From Bosea sp. BIWAKO-01 (lineage in GTDB: Bacteria; Pseudomonadota; Alphaproteobacteria; Rhizobiales; Beijerinckiaceae): a stretch of 64,000 nucleotides of DNA. The notes under the pieces are model-generated. The model made no database searches. It was not told where the DNA came from and saw only the letters and a list, made by a program, of their open reading frames with translations. Where the stretch lies: positions 6,536,501-6,600,500 of the forward strand of contig NZ_BCQA01000001.1 of NCBI RefSeq assembly GCF_001748145.1, written 5' to 3'. Of this stretch, positions 43,490-51,875 are shown in pieces; the first letter of the stretch is position 1, and each line of letters begins with the position of its first letter. The translations under genes and the position numbers were made by a program.

Positions 43490-43594
43490 TGACCTCACCA
43501 TCAAGACATACTGAGATACAAACCATCAATAAAACGAAATAACGTGGATACAAACACTGACTCTAATGCATCGAGAAAACAAAGGGAGAGTCAC
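43490..43594 (+). promoter_or_regulatory. AT-rich promoter region of the cupin gene
   Basis: The roughly 100 bases before the cupin gene are distinctly AT-rich in an otherwise GC-rich window, with runs such as CAATAAAACGAAATAAC at about 43527-43543. They end in a good Shine-Dalgarno site (GGGAG) 6 bases before the start. I cannot fix the -35 and -10 boxes. Confidence 0.4.
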
Positions 43595-43993
43595 ATGAAG
43601 CCGTTCCGAACTCTGGCAAGCTTGGCCCTACTCGTTGGAAGCGGGTTGTCGCTGTCGCTTGTGCAGGCGCAACCAACAGGAATAGGTCGCACCGACGTGT
43701 TGCGGAGCGATCTCGAGCAGCCCGGGCGCGAGGTCATCCAGGTGCGTGTCGATTTCGCTCCGGGGGCGTCATTCGGCATGCACACGCATCCAGGCGTAGA
43801 GGTCGCCTATGTCCTCGAGGGCTCGTTGGAGTATCAGTTCGAAGGCAAGCCGCCCGTCACGCTCAAGGCTGGCGAATCTCTTTTCATCCCGGCAGGAACA
43901 CCCCACGCAGCGAGGAATGCCGGGAACGCCAATGCAGCTGAGCTCGCCACGTACCTGGTCGAGAAGGGGAAGCCGCTTCTTTCTCTCAAGTGA
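43595..43993 (+). CDS. Exported cupin-domain protein
   Basis: A 132-residue protein with a signal peptide (SLALLVGSGLSLSLVQAQ) and a single cupin barrel. The metal ligands are visible: FGMHTHPGVEVAYV in motif 1 and IPAGTPHAARN in motif 2. Such small periplasmic cupins resemble quercetinase-like or storage-fold proteins of unknown function. The start at 43595 is set by the signal peptide and GGGAG site; 17 codons upstream in frame are AT-rich and unlikely to be translated. Downstream lies the broken msrB and intact msrA. Confidence 0.85.
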   Translation: MKPFRTLASLALLVGSGLSLSLVQAQPTGIGRTDVLRSDLEQPGREVIQVRVDFAPGASFGMHTHPGVEVAYVLEGSLEYQFEGKPPVTLKAGESLFIPAGTPHAARNAGNANAAELATYLVEKGKPLLSLK

Positions 43994-44026
43994 GCGGCCC
44001 GTGAGATCGACCAGGGAAGAAAGCCG

Positions 44027-44258
44027 ATGATGACCTATCTCAAGGACCCGGATGCCAATCTGACGCCGGGGCAGTACCGGGTGACGCAGACGGACGGCAC
44101 CGAGAGGGCCTTGCCTGGGACAACGAGGAGCCGGGGCTGTATGTTGACGTCGTCTCAGGCGAGCCGCCTCGCTGCGTTTCATCCATCTCGATGACCTGGC
44201 GAGCGAAGGCTGCGGCGAATTTCGCACAGTTTTTACTGAGGAAGGAGAAGACGCATGA
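44027..44258 (+). pseudogene. msrB: Peptide-methionine (R)-S-oxide reductase gene with internal deletion
   Basis: The N-terminal piece reads YLKDPDANLTPGQYRVTQTD then GTERA in the frame from ATG 44027. The next piece, WDNEEPGLYVDVVSGEP, is in another frame from 44116. The C-terminal piece, SLRFIHLDDLASEGCGEFRT, is in the third frame from 44169 to the TGA at 44258. All three are MsrB segments in the right order. The part between GEP and SLRF, normally about 65-70 codons with the zinc Cys pairs and catalytic Cys, is gone. The gene is therefore dead. Its stop overlaps the start of intact msrA (ATGA). Confidence 0.88.
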
Positions 44259-44770
44259 CTGGTGCAACTGAACGGGCTGTCCTGGCTGGAGGATGTTTCT
44301 GGGGCATGCAGGATCTGATCCGACGTCGCCCGGGCGTCATCTCGACCCGGGTCGGCTATGCCGGCGGGGACGTACCGAACGCAACCTATCGCAATCATGG
44401 CACGCACGCAGAGGCTATCGAGATCACCTTCGATCCGGAGAAGACGAGCTTCCGGGATCTGCTCGAACTCTTCTTCCAGATTCACGATCCCACCACGAAG
44501 GATCGGCAAGGCAACGACATCGGCACAAGTTATCGGTCGATGATCTTCTACGCGTCCGAGGAACAACGAAGGGAGGCGCAGGACACGATCGCCGATGTCG
44601 ATGCCTCGGGCCTATGGCCGGGCAAGGTCGTCACGGAACTCGCGCCGACATCCGACTTCTGGGAGGCGGAGCCGGAACACCAGGATTATCTGGAGCGCCA
44701 TCCGGGAGGCTACACCTGCCATTTCGCCCGCCCGAACTGGAAGCTGCCGCGCCGCAGCCACGCCGCATAG
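44255..44770 (+). CDS. msrA: Peptide-methionine (S)-S-oxide reductase
   Basis: A 171-residue enzyme that reduces methionine-S-sulfoxide in proteins. The catalytic GGCFWGMQ motif has Cys14. Conserved [32 protein letters not shown] and [10 protein letters not shown] follow. The usual C-terminal resolving Cys is replaced or shifted; one Cys remains near the end in [11 protein letters not shown]. Its ATG overlaps the end of the msrB remnant, so an intact msrB-msrA operon is the likely ancestor. A hairpin follows. Confidence 0.95.
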   Translation: MTGATERAVLAGGCFWGMQDLIRRRPGVISTRVGYAGGDVPNATYRNHGTHAEAIEITFDPEKTSFRDLLELFFQIHDPTTKDRQGNDIGTSYRSMIFYASEEQRREAQDTIADVDASGLWPGKVVTELAPTSDFWEAEPEHQDYLERHPGGYTCHFARPNWKLPRRSHAA

Positions 44771-44792
44771 CGACAGCAGACAGGGTTAAGGA

Positions 44793-44820
44793 GAAGGGCT
44801 CGCGGCAACCCGAGCCCTTC
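44793..44820 (+). terminator. Terminator-like hairpin after msrA
   Basis: GAAGGGCTCG (44793-44802) and CGAGCCCTTC (44811-44820) form a perfect 10-bp stem with an 8-base loop 22 bases after the msrA stop. There is no T-run. Confidence 0.7.
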
Positions 44821-44983
44821 CGCGGATTAGCGGAGCGGCTCCGGCATTGCGGCGCGAGCATCGTGCTGGCCCCGTTGCCCGCTTCGATCCTTCCCGCCAA
44901 AAATCCATTCAGGATGGTGCGGGAATCTGGGACAAACCTGCCGCTTTCATCGAAAGCTTCGCGACAGGAACTTGGACCGGGTC

Positions 44984-45898
44984 ATGACATCTGCAAGCCG
45001 CCCAGACTTGAGCGACATCCATCGGGGCGATTGGGTCGATCGCCGGCTGCCGGCCGCATGGCGGCCCTATACGCGGCTGGCGCGGCTCGATCGCCCAGTC
45101 GGCATATGGCTGACCCTGTTTCCCTGTTGGGCCGCCCTGATCCAGGCCTCCCAGGGTGTCCCCGACCTCGGGCTCCTGGCCATCTTCTCTCTCGGTGCGT
45201 TGCTGATGCGAAGCGCCGGCTCCACCGTCAACGATATTGCCGATCGGAATTTTGACGGCCATGTCGAGCGAACCCGCTTCAGGCCATTGGCAAGCGGGCA
45301 GATCGGCACGCGACAGGCCTTCGTCTTTCTGGGCGTCCAGCTCGCGCTGGCAGCTGCGCTGCTGCTTGTCCTTGCCCCATACACAGCTCTGGTCGCGCTA
45401 TGCGTTCTCCCGCTCGTGTTCATCTACCCGCTTTGCAAGCGTTTCACCCATTGGCCGCAGGCGGTCCTGGGCGCGGCCTTCAATTGGGGGATGCTCATGG
45501 CCTGGGCCGAGGTCGCAGGGCATATCCCACCCGGCGCGGTGCTGATGTGGGCCGGGGCCATCGCCTGGCAGATCGGCTACGATACCGTCTATGCCTATGT
45601 CGACGTGAAGGACGATAGCCGTCTCGGCCTGAAATCGACGGCGATCCTGTTCGGCCGGCATGGCAAGGCCTGGGTCGGGCTGTTCTATGCGCTGACGATT
45701 GCAGCATGGTCGCTTGGTGGCTGGCTGCTGGGCATGTCGCTGCCCTACGCCATCGGAATGCTGGTGATCGCCGCGCATCTGGCCTGGCAGACCTGGCGGA
45801 TCGACCTTGCCCGCCCGGATGTGAATTTCGGGTTGTTCCTGGCGAACATCCTGACCGGGGCGCTGCTGGCCGCTGCGGCATTCCTGGGGACGATGTGA
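44984..45898 (+). CDS. ubiA: 4-hydroxybenzoate polyprenyltransferase (UbiA family)
   Basis: A 304-residue integral membrane prenyltransferase with about eight to nine transmembrane segments. The first Asp-rich motif is STVNDIADRNFDGHVERTRF (NDxxDxxxD with the conserved Arg-Arg side) and the second is YDTVYAYVDVKDDSRLG. Both bind the polyprenyl diphosphate through Mg. In ubiquinone synthesis it attaches the isoprenoid tail to 4-hydroxybenzoate. The start at 44984 gives a normal UbiA N-terminus (PYTRLARLDRPVGIWL follows). It stands alone, as is common in this class. Confidence 0.93.
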   Translation: MTSASRPDLSDIHRGDWVDRRLPAAWRPYTRLARLDRPVGIWLTLFPCWAALIQASQGVPDLGLLAIFSLGALLMRSAGSTVNDIADRNFDGHVERTRFRPLASGQIGTRQAFVFLGVQLALAAALLLVLAPYTALVALCVLPLVFIYPLCKRFTHWPQAVLGAAFNWGMLMAWAEVAGHIPPGAVLMWAGAIAWQIGYDTVYAYVDVKDDSRLGLKSTAILFGRHGKAWVGLFYALTIAAWSLGGWLLGMSLPYAIGMLVIAAHLAWQTWRIDLARPDVNFGLFLANILTGALLAAAAFLGTM

Positions 45899-45947
45899 GG
45901 CGCCGGCGCAGTCCGTCGCGACACTCGCTCGCGGAAGTCCATGTTGT

Positions 45948-45979
45948 CCGGCTGACATGCATTCTCATGCTGCAGCCGG
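45948..45979. terminator. Terminator-like hairpin between ubiA and the converging ABC remnant
   Basis: CCGGCTG (45948-45954) pairs with CAGCCGG (45973-45979), with inner CATG pairs. It lies between the two convergent gene ends. Confidence 0.45.
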
Positions 45980-45987
45980 CGGTAAGC

Positions 45988-46704
45988 TCAATGCAGCAGG
46001 ACTGCGCTTAGAAAGCTCCCCAGCTCGGGCGTGCGTGGCCGGGCGAGCGTCGCGGCCGCGGGACCTTCCTCCCAGATCCTGCCCTGGTGCATGAACGCCA
46101 CGCGGTCGGCGACCTTGCAGGCGAAGCCGATGTCGTGGGTCACCAGCATGATGGTCATGCCGTCGCGCGCCATCTCCTCCAGCAGTTTCGGCACTGCGCC
46201 GACCAGTTCCGGGTCATCGAACAGGATGAGTTGCGGCGCCATCGCCAACGAACGCGCGATGGCCAGGCATTGCTGCTGGCCGCCGGAGAGCTGGTCGGGA
46301 TAGGCGTCGATCTTCTCGGCCAGTCCCACCTTTCGCAGCACGGTTTGCGCCAGGCGCCGTGCCTCGGCCAGCGGCACCCCCTTCACCACATTGGGCGCGA
46401 GCGTGATGTTCTCCTCGGCACTGAGATGCGGGAAGAGATTGAAGCTCTGGAACACGATCCCGACATGCAGGCGCAGCTTGCTCAAGTCCGTGCCGGGATC
46501 GTTGACCACGGTACCGTCGAAGGAGATGGTGCCGCCCTGGATAGGCTCCAGCCCGTTCACGCAGCGCAGCAAGGTGCTCTTGCCCGAGCCCGAGCGGCCG
46601 ATGACGGCGATGATCTGCCCCTTCGCGACGGTGAGCGACACGCCGTTCAAGACAGTGTGCTGGCCGTAGCGCTTGACGACGTCTTTCAGATCAAGGAGCG
46701 ACAT
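45988..46704 (-). pseudogene. Amino-acid ABC ATP-binding protein with deleted Walker B region
   Basis: The frame is open for 238 residues and starts normally (SLLDLKDVVKRYGQHTVLNG). Walker [10 protein letters not shown] and Q-loop VFQSFNLFPH are intact. The signature is LSGGQQQCLAIARSLA, with Cys where Arg is usual. Walker B reads LILFDDPELVG: compared with the intact paralogue at 1818-2555 ([13 protein letters not shown]) six residues including the catalytic Glu are missing, an in-frame 18-bp loss. A transporter ATPase without this Glu and the following loop should not hydrolyse ATP normally. The partner permease directly upstream is itself only a fragment, so the unit is decaying. Confidence 0.8.
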
Positions 46705-46915
46705 GCAGCCTCCGCTCGAGCCGCCGGCTCCATTGCGTCAGGTCGAAGCAATGCGCGAAGTCAATGATGGTGATCATGACATAGACGGTGATGAGCCGGA
46801 AGGTGGTACAGGCGCCGCCTCCAGCGTCACCGAACACCCCGTGTTGGTCTCCACGAAACCGGCAGCGCGCGCGGCGGCGTCGGCTGCTGGCCTGGTGGCC
46901 AGGGCGATGACGTCC
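46691..46915 (-). pseudogene. Remnant of the amino-acid ABC permease
   Basis: The frame ending at 46691 closes with ITVYVMITIIDFAHCFDL and then SRRLERRLH, the typical C-terminal segment of HisM/GlnP permeases (compare [12 protein letters not shown] at the end of the gene at 1123-1800). Upstream, between about 46760 and 46915, only scattered base-level similarity to the permease core remains, with frame changes. No start, no EAA loop and no earlier transmembrane segments are found. Its end overlaps the start of the defective ATPase, as in intact operons. Confidence 0.65.
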
Positions 46916-46943
46916 CCAGCCCCAGACCGTCGGCGGCGCGCGC

Positions 46944-48155
46944 CTATTTCTTGAGGGCCGGGCAGGCGCCGTCTGCGAGCGAGCGGAAGGCCTGGTCTCC
47001 GGGGATGGTCGCAACGAGGTTGTAGAAGTCCCAGTCGCCCTTCGACTCCTCCGGCTTCTTCACCTGGAAGACGTAGAAGTCATGGACCATGCGTCCATCC
47101 TCGCGCAGCTTCGCGTTGCGCACGACATCGTCCTCGATCGGGATCTCGCGCATCTTGGCGATGACCGCCTTGGCATCGTCCGATTTCACGGCCGCGACCG
47201 CCTTGAGATAGTGCCGGACCGCCGAATAGATGCCGGCATGGATGGCCGAGGGAACGGTGCCGTTCTTCGCCTTGAAGCGCTCGGAAAAGGCGCGCGTCCG
47301 ATCATCCAGGTTCCAGTAGAAGCCTTCGGTCAGCACGGTGCCCTGCGCGCCCTGGAGGCCGACGCTCTTCACATCCATCACGGTCATGAAGAAGGCGACC
47401 AGCTTCTGGGCGCCCTGGCCGACGCCAAAGTCCCGGGCCGTCTTGATGCCGGCAATGGTATCGCCGCCGGCATTGGCCAGCGCGATGATGTCGGCGCCCG
47501 ACCCTTGCGCGGTCAGGAGCTGCGACGACAATTCGGTCGCGGGAAAGGCATGGCGGACCGAGCCGAGATAGTTCCCGCCCTTGGCCGTCACCAAGGTCTT
47601 GGTATCGGCTTCGAGCTGGTGTCCGAGCGCGTAATTCGCCGTCACCAGATACCATTTCGAACCCGGCTTCGTCAGCGCATTGGCGACCCCGGAGACCTGG
47701 ACATAGGTGTCCCACATCCATTGCACGATGTGATCGGGCTGGCAGGCGTCACCGGTCAGCCGCGCCGTGCCGCCCGGAAACAGGCCGACCCGGTTCTTCT
47801 CCTTCAGCAGCGGCGGCAGGGCGAGCTGGAGCGAGGCATTGGACATGTCGGCGAGGACATCGACCTTCTGCTGGTCGATCCATTCGCGCGCGATCACGGA
47901 GGCGACATCGGCCTTGTTCTGATGATCGGCCGAGACCGTCTCGATTGTCATGCCGGCGCATTCGGCCGCCAGGCAATCGTCGATCGCCATCCGGGTCGCC
48001 AGCACCGATCCCTTGCCGGTGATGTCGGAATAGACGCCGGACATGTCGGTGAGGACGCCAATCTTGACGACCCCGTCGGAGACCTCCGCCTTGGCCGCGA
48101 GACCCGGCCACCCGAGCGCCAGCGCGACCGTGGCTGCCACGAACTTGATCCGCAT
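46944..48155 (-). CDS. Branched-chain amino-acid-type (Liv) ABC substrate-binding protein
   Basis: A 403-residue periplasmic binding protein with signal peptide (FVAATVALALGWPGLAAKA) and the Peripla_BP_6 fold: VVKIGVLTDMSGVYSDITGK, ADHQNKADVASVIAREWID, GADIIALANAGGDTIAGIK. The start at 48155 has GGAGG 7 bases upstream. It is the last gene of the cyclase/BKACE/SMP-30 operon, but no LivHM permease or LivFG ATPase follows. The next genes are the unrelated dead amino-acid transporter. It must use permeases encoded elsewhere or serve as a sensor of the pathway substrate. Confidence 0.92.
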   Translation of the reverse strand: MRIKFVAATVALALGWPGLAAKAEVSDGVVKIGVLTDMSGVYSDITGKGSVLATRMAIDDCLAAECAGMTIETVSADHQNKADVASVIAREWIDQQKVDVLADMSNASLQLALPPLLKEKNRVGLFPGGTARLTGDACQPDHIVQWMWDTYVQVSGVANALTKPGSKWYLVTANYALGHQLEADTKTLVTAKGGNYLGSVRHAFPATELSSQLLTAQGSGADIIALANAGGDTIAGIKTARDFGVGQGAQKLVAFFMTVMDVKSVGLQGAQGTVLTEGFYWNLDDRTRAFSERFKAKNGTVPSAIHAGIYSAVRHYLKAVAAVKSDDAKAVIAKMREIPIEDDVVRNAKLREDGRMVHDFYVFQVKKPEESKGDWDFYNLVATIPGDQAFRSLADGACPALKK

Positions 48156-48199
48156 TCCAAATCCTCCCATTCCGTCGACCGTCAGGCGGGTCGATCGTT

Positions 48200-49222
48200 T
48201 CAGTTCCAATGAGCCATCGGCAATCCGGCGACAGGCGACCGGAAGGCCGGGATGCGCGTGCCCCTCAGGCTGCCGATATAGGCCGTGCGCAGATCGGGGC
48301 CGCCAAAGGTGATGCTGGCGAACCAGGGGGCGATGCTGCCGCCACAGGCGAGCATCAGCTCGGGCGTCGCCTCGTCGCGGGCGAAAGCCGCCATGAGGGC
48401 CCTGCCCGCCGCGCTGCCGCGATCATCGTCGAGCAGGATGCGCAGATCGCCAACGGGCGTGATCGCGAAGATGCGGTCGGTCATGACATGGGTGCCCCAG
48501 AGATTGCCGTGGGCGTCGAAGGCGATGCCGTCGATGAAGGCGCCATGATCGCTGGGGCCGAACGTCTCGTGCTGCGAGAGGCTGCCATCCCGGCCGACGC
48601 GCAGCCGCGTCACGCGGCGGCCGCAGGTCTCGACGACATAGAGCCACTCCTCGGCAGCATCGAGCCTGATCTCGTTGGTGAAATGGAAGCCATCGGCGAC
48701 GACGCGCAGGCGCCCGCCATCATAGAGCGCGACATAGCCGTCCCGGATCGCGGGGCTCATCGCCTTCATCCAGTTCTTCGTCCGGGTGGAGATCGTCAGC
48801 CAGATCCGGTCCCGGCTGTCGCGCAGCACGAAATTGACCTTGCCGATCGGCTCGCCGTCGATGTTGTCGATGAGGACGCGCGTCTCTCCGTCCCGGGTCA
48901 TGATCTCGAGCCGGTCGGTCCCGAAATTCGAGATCAGGATGTCGCCATTGCGGGCAAAGGCGAGCCCGTTCGGCAAGGTGCCGGCGACGAAGCGGTCCTC
49001 GTCGTTTCCGGCCTCGGCAAAGCCGCGGCTCGCCTGCTGCACGATCAGCTGCTGGCGCCCGTCCGGGGCGATGCGCACGACCCCGCCGCGCGCATCGGCC
49101 GACCAGAGCGTGCCGTCGCGCTCAGCCAGGATGCATTCCGGGCGCTGCAGACCCTCTCCGACATAGCTGATCGCCGCGGGATCGACCGTGAAACCGTCGA
49201 TCGGATTGGATGTCCCCGCCAT
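48200..49222 (-). CDS. SMP-30/gluconolactonase-family protein
   Basis: A 340-residue six-bladed beta-propeller hydrolase. Typical strands are GEGLQRPECILAERDGTLWS (metal-ligand Glu in RPE), NGLAFARNGDILISNFG and FIDGIAFDAHGNLWGTHV. The family hydrolyses lactones with a divalent metal; Asn and Asp metal ligands fall in VKVNF-like (GKVNFVLRD) and FIDGIAFDA. The start at 49222 lies 8 bases after the BKACE gene. With a cyclase-family hydrolase and a beta-keto-acid cleavage enzyme in one operon, a ring-opening step in a catabolic path is likely. Confidence 0.88.
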   Translation of the reverse strand: MAGTSNPIDGFTVDPAAISYVGEGLQRPECILAERDGTLWSADARGGVVRIAPDGRQQLIVQQASRGFAEAGNDEDRFVAGTLPNGLAFARNGDILISNFGTDRLEIMTRDGETRVLIDNIDGEPIGKVNFVLRDSRDRIWLTISTRTKNWMKAMSPAIRDGYVALYDGGRLRVVADGFHFTNEIRLDAAEEWLYVVETCGRRVTRLRVGRDGSLSQHETFGPSDHGAFIDGIAFDAHGNLWGTHVMTDRIFAITPVGDLRILLDDDRGSAAGRALMAAFARDEATPELMLACGGSIAPWFASITFGGPDLRTAYIGSLRGTRIPAFRSPVAGLPMAHWN

Positions 49223-49230
49223 GGCGCGCC

Positions 49231-50157
49231 TCAGAAGTTCACCTGGTCGCCGCCCTTGAGCCCGAGCGTGGCGCGTGCTTCCGCCGGCGTCGCGATCTCC
49301 ATGCCGAGTTCCTCGACGATGCGTCGGATCTTGGCGACCTGCTCGGCATTGCTGCGGGCAAGCTGCCCGCGGCCGATGAACAGGCTGTCCTCGAGGCCGA
49401 CGCGGACATTGCCGCCCATCATCGCGGCCTGCGTGCAGAACGGCATCTGGTGGCGGCCGGCGGCCAGGACGGACCATTGATAGTCCGAGCCGAACAGCTT
49501 GTCGGCCGTACGCTTCATGAACATGAGATTGTCCATGTCGGCGCCGATGCCACCGAGAATCCCGAAGATCAGCTGCAAGAAGACGGGCGGCTTGAACCAG
49601 CCCTGATCGAGGCAATGGGCGAGGTTGTAGAGATGGCCCACGTCGTAGCATTCGTGCTCGAACTTGGTGCCATGCCCCTCGCCGAGCAGCTTATAGATCC
49701 GCTCGATATCGGCGAAGGTGTTGCGGAAGATGAAATCCTTGGTGCCGGAAAGATAGGGCTCTTCCCAGCCATGCTTCCAGTTGCTGTAGCGCTTGGCGAG
49801 CGGATGCAGCGCGAAGTTCATCGAGCCCATATTGAGCGAGCACATCTCGGGCGCGGCCTGCAGCGGCGCGGCCAGACGTTGCTCGACAGTCATGTTGAGA
49901 CCGCCGCCCGTGGTAATGTTGATCACCGCGTCCGTCGCCTGCTTGATCCGCGGCAGAAACTCCATGAACACGGCGGGATCGGGCGTCGGCCGGCCATCCC
50001 TGGGATCGCGTGCGTGCAGATGCAGGATGGCGGCGCCGGCTTCCGCCGCCTCGATCGCCTGCTGGGCGATCTCGCCTGGCGTGATCGGCAGGTGCTCGGA
50101 CATGGTCGGCGTATGAATGCCGCCCGTGACCGCGCAGGTGATGATGACCTTGCCCAT
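49231..50157 (-). CDS. BKACE-family beta-keto acid cleavage enzyme
   Basis: A 308-residue TIM-barrel enzyme of the 3-keto-5-aminohexanoate cleavage family. Zinc ligands His46 and His48 (LHLHARDP) and Glu256 (GGNVRVGLEDSLF) are present, with Arg252 next to it. BKACE enzymes transfer an acetyl unit from a beta-keto acid to acetyl-CoA. The founding enzyme Kce has an acidic residue near position 14 that binds the substrate amine, as I recall it; here the loop is TGGIHTPTM, so the substrate is probably not an amine. It is the second gene of the TetR-controlled operon. Confidence 0.92.
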   Translation of the reverse strand: MGKVIITCAVTGGIHTPTMSEHLPITPGEIAQQAIEAAEAGAAILHLHARDPRDGRPTPDPAVFMEFLPRIKQATDAVINITTGGGLNMTVEQRLAAPLQAAPEMCSLNMGSMNFALHPLAKRYSNWKHGWEEPYLSGTKDFIFRNTFADIERIYKLLGEGHGTKFEHECYDVGHLYNLAHCLDQGWFKPPVFLQLIFGILGGIGADMDNLMFMKRTADKLFGSDYQWSVLAAGRHQMPFCTQAAMMGGNVRVGLEDSLFIGRGQLARSNAEQVAKIRRIVEELGMEIATPAEARATLGLKGGDQVNF

Positions 50158-50208
50158 ATGCCCCTCCCCGGGATCGGCGCCGTCTTGTTGCGACCTGCGC
50201 CTGCGATG

Positions 50209-50979
50209 TCAGTCGTTCAGAATGGCGACGGCCCGGGTCCAGCCGGCCGAGCCGCCCTTCACCTTCACCGGCAGGCAGGAAATGGTGAATCCCGTCGGCG
50301 GCAGCGCTTCCAGATTGTGTAGCTTCTCGATCTGGCAGTAGCCCGCCTCCCGGCCGGCCTTGTGCCCTTCCCAGATCAGCGAGGCGTCCCCGGTTTCGGC
50401 GAAGCGGCGCGCGGTATGGCTGAACGGGGCATCCCAGCTCCAGCCATCGGTGCCGACGACGCGGATGCCCTGCCGCACGAGATGCAGGGTCGCTGCCCGT
50501 CCAAAACCGCAGCCGGAATGGATATAGTCCGCCTCGCCATAGCGCTGCCCGGCGCGGGTATTCGCGACGACGATCTCGAAAGGCTGCAGGCGATGGCCGA
50601 TGCGCCGGAGTTCGGCGTCGATCTCGTCTGGCGTCACGACATGCCCGTCCGGCAGATGGCGAAAATCGAGCTTCACACCCGGCCGGATGAACCAGTCGAG
50701 CGGCAATTCATCGATCGTCGCGGCCCGGACGCCGCCATCCATCGTCGGGTGGTAATGCCAGGGGGCATCGACATGCGTGCCGTTATGGGTCGAGATATTG
50801 ACCTGCTCGACCGCCCAGCCCTGGCCGTCCGGAAGCTGTTCGGGGCGCAGGCCGGGAAAGGCCGCAGCGATTTCCGTCGCCGTCTCGCCGTGATGGCGGT
50901 AGTCGATCCTGACCTTCTGGAAGGGCGGATCGGCGGGTACGTCGTTTTCCAGGGGAATGGACAGATCGATCAGTGTCAT
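50209..50979 (-). CDS. Cyclase-family metal-dependent hydrolase (kynurenine-formamidase-like fold)
   Basis: A 256-residue protein of the cyclase/KynB family. The metal motif HxGTHxDxPxH appears as [13 protein letters not shown] (residues about 75-87). [16 protein letters not shown] is the standard family opening. The start is uncertain: ATG 50979 gives exactly that family opening, while ATG 51030 adds 17 residues but directly abuts a palindromic operator and leaves no room for a ribosome binding site. It is the first gene of the operon with BKACE and SMP-30 and is divergent from a TetR gene. It probably opens an amide or lactone ring, or hydrates a cyclic intermediate. Confidence 0.88.
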   Translation of the reverse strand: MTLIDLSIPLENDVPADPPFQKVRIDYRHHGETATEIAAAFPGLRPEQLPDGQGWAVEQVNISTHNGTHVDAPWHYHPTMDGGVRAATIDELPLDWFIRPGVKLDFRHLPDGHVVTPDEIDAELRRIGHRLQPFEIVVANTRAGQRYGEADYIHSGCGFGRAATLHLVRQGIRVVGTDGWSWDAPFSHTARRFAETGDASLIWEGHKAGREAGYCQIEKLHNLEALPPTGFTISCLPVKVKGGSAGWTRAVAILND

Positions 50980-51030
50980 CGCCGCCAGCCACATGCCGGG
51001 CTTGCCGGCGTCGGGAATGGGATAGGACAT

Positions 51031-51048
51031 CTTGGACGATCGTACAAG
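51031..51048. promoter_or_regulatory. TetR-type operator
   Basis: CTTGGACGATCGTACAAG is an 18-bp palindrome with one mismatched pair, centred on ACGATCGT. It lies between the cyclase gene and the divergent TetR gene (start 51083), a position that would let the TetR protein block both promoters. Confidence 0.72.
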
Positions 51049-51082
51049 ATCATCGACGAGGAGTACTGATGGAGCAGGCGGC

Positions 51083-51766
51083 ATGACGGGACCGGTCGAG
51101 GCAAAACGCTCGCGGAAGGCCGAGGCGGCGCAAGATCGGCGGCTCGCGATCCTCAGTGCGGCCGAGGCCCTGTTCGCCGAACGCGGCTATTCCGGCGTTT
51201 CGGTCCGCGACATCGCGGGCGCGGCCAAGGTGCCGCTCGCCCTCGTCGGCTACCACTTTGGGCGCAAGGAGGACCTGTTTTCCGCGGTCTTCGCGCATCG
51301 CAGCGGCTACGTCACCGAGCGCATCGACAGGATTGCCGCGGTCGATATCTCCGGCGCCAATCCCCATGCGGTCGAGGATCTGGTCCGGGCCTGGGCCGAG
51401 CCGGTCATTCGCCTGCGGGAAGCCGGCGCAGACGCATTCTCGCTGCTGGTCGCCCGCACCGCCTGGGATCCGGGACCGGAGGCGAGCGCGATCATCGAAC
51501 GCGTCTATGACCGCCTCGCCCATAGTCTGATCGATGCAATGATGCAGGCCCTGCCCGGCCGCTCACGCGAGACGATGGTCTGGGGCTACGAATATGCGCT
51601 CGGCGCGCTCCTGATGCATGTCGCCGACCGCCGGGTCGAACGGCTGTCCGAGGGCCGTGCGCAATCGGGCGATCCGCGCATGTGCGCCTTCTTCGTGCAC
51701 ATGATCGCCGCCCTGTTCCGGGCGCTTCCGGCCGCGGGGGACGAAGCCGTGCTGCGCGAGGGCTAA
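51083..51766 (+). CDS. TetR-family transcriptional regulator
   Basis: A 227-residue regulator. The N-terminal helix-turn-helix is clear: [48 protein letters not shown]. The C-terminal ligand domain (residues about 85-220) contains [20 protein letters not shown] and resembles the TetR_C_36/CecR-like group. The start at 51083 has GGAG 8 bases upstream. It is divergent from the cyclase/BKACE operon with a palindromic operator between them, so it most likely represses that operon until the pathway substrate appears. A hairpin follows the gene. Confidence 0.93.
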   Translation: MTGPVEAKRSRKAEAAQDRRLAILSAAEALFAERGYSGVSVRDIAGAAKVPLALVGYHFGRKEDLFSAVFAHRSGYVTERIDRIAAVDISGANPHAVEDLVRAWAEPVIRLREAGADAFSLLVARTAWDPGPEASAIIERVYDRLAHSLIDAMMQALPGRSRETMVWGYEYALGALLMHVADRRVERLSEGRAQSGDPRMCAFFVHMIAALFRALPAAGDEAVLREG

Positions 51767-51767
51767 G

Positions 51768-51791
51768 GCCATTGCCCGACAAGGGAATGGC
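51768..51791 (+). terminator. Terminator after the TetR gene
   Basis: GCCATTGCCC (51768-51777) pairs with GGGAATGGC (51783-51791) with one bulged base and a 5-base loop, immediately after the stop and followed by a short T-containing stretch (GGTCTTTGG). Confidence 0.6.
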
Positions 51792-51833
51792 GGTCTTTGG
51801 GAAAGTCGATTCACACAGGGACAGGCTGGAGTA

Positions 51834-51860
51834 GCGGACCGGATACGAGATCCGGTCCGC
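51834..51860. terminator. Perfect hairpin, terminator and relative of the dispersed repeat
   Basis: GCGGACCGGAT (51834-51844) and ATCCGGTCCGC (51850-51860) form an 11-bp perfect stem with a 5-base loop, just downstream of the converging gene at 51876. The core GGACCGGAT is the same as in the left hairpin of the intergenic repeats at 18963 and 57846. Confidence 0.65.
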
Positions 51861-51875
51861 CTGGCGGATGGCCTT

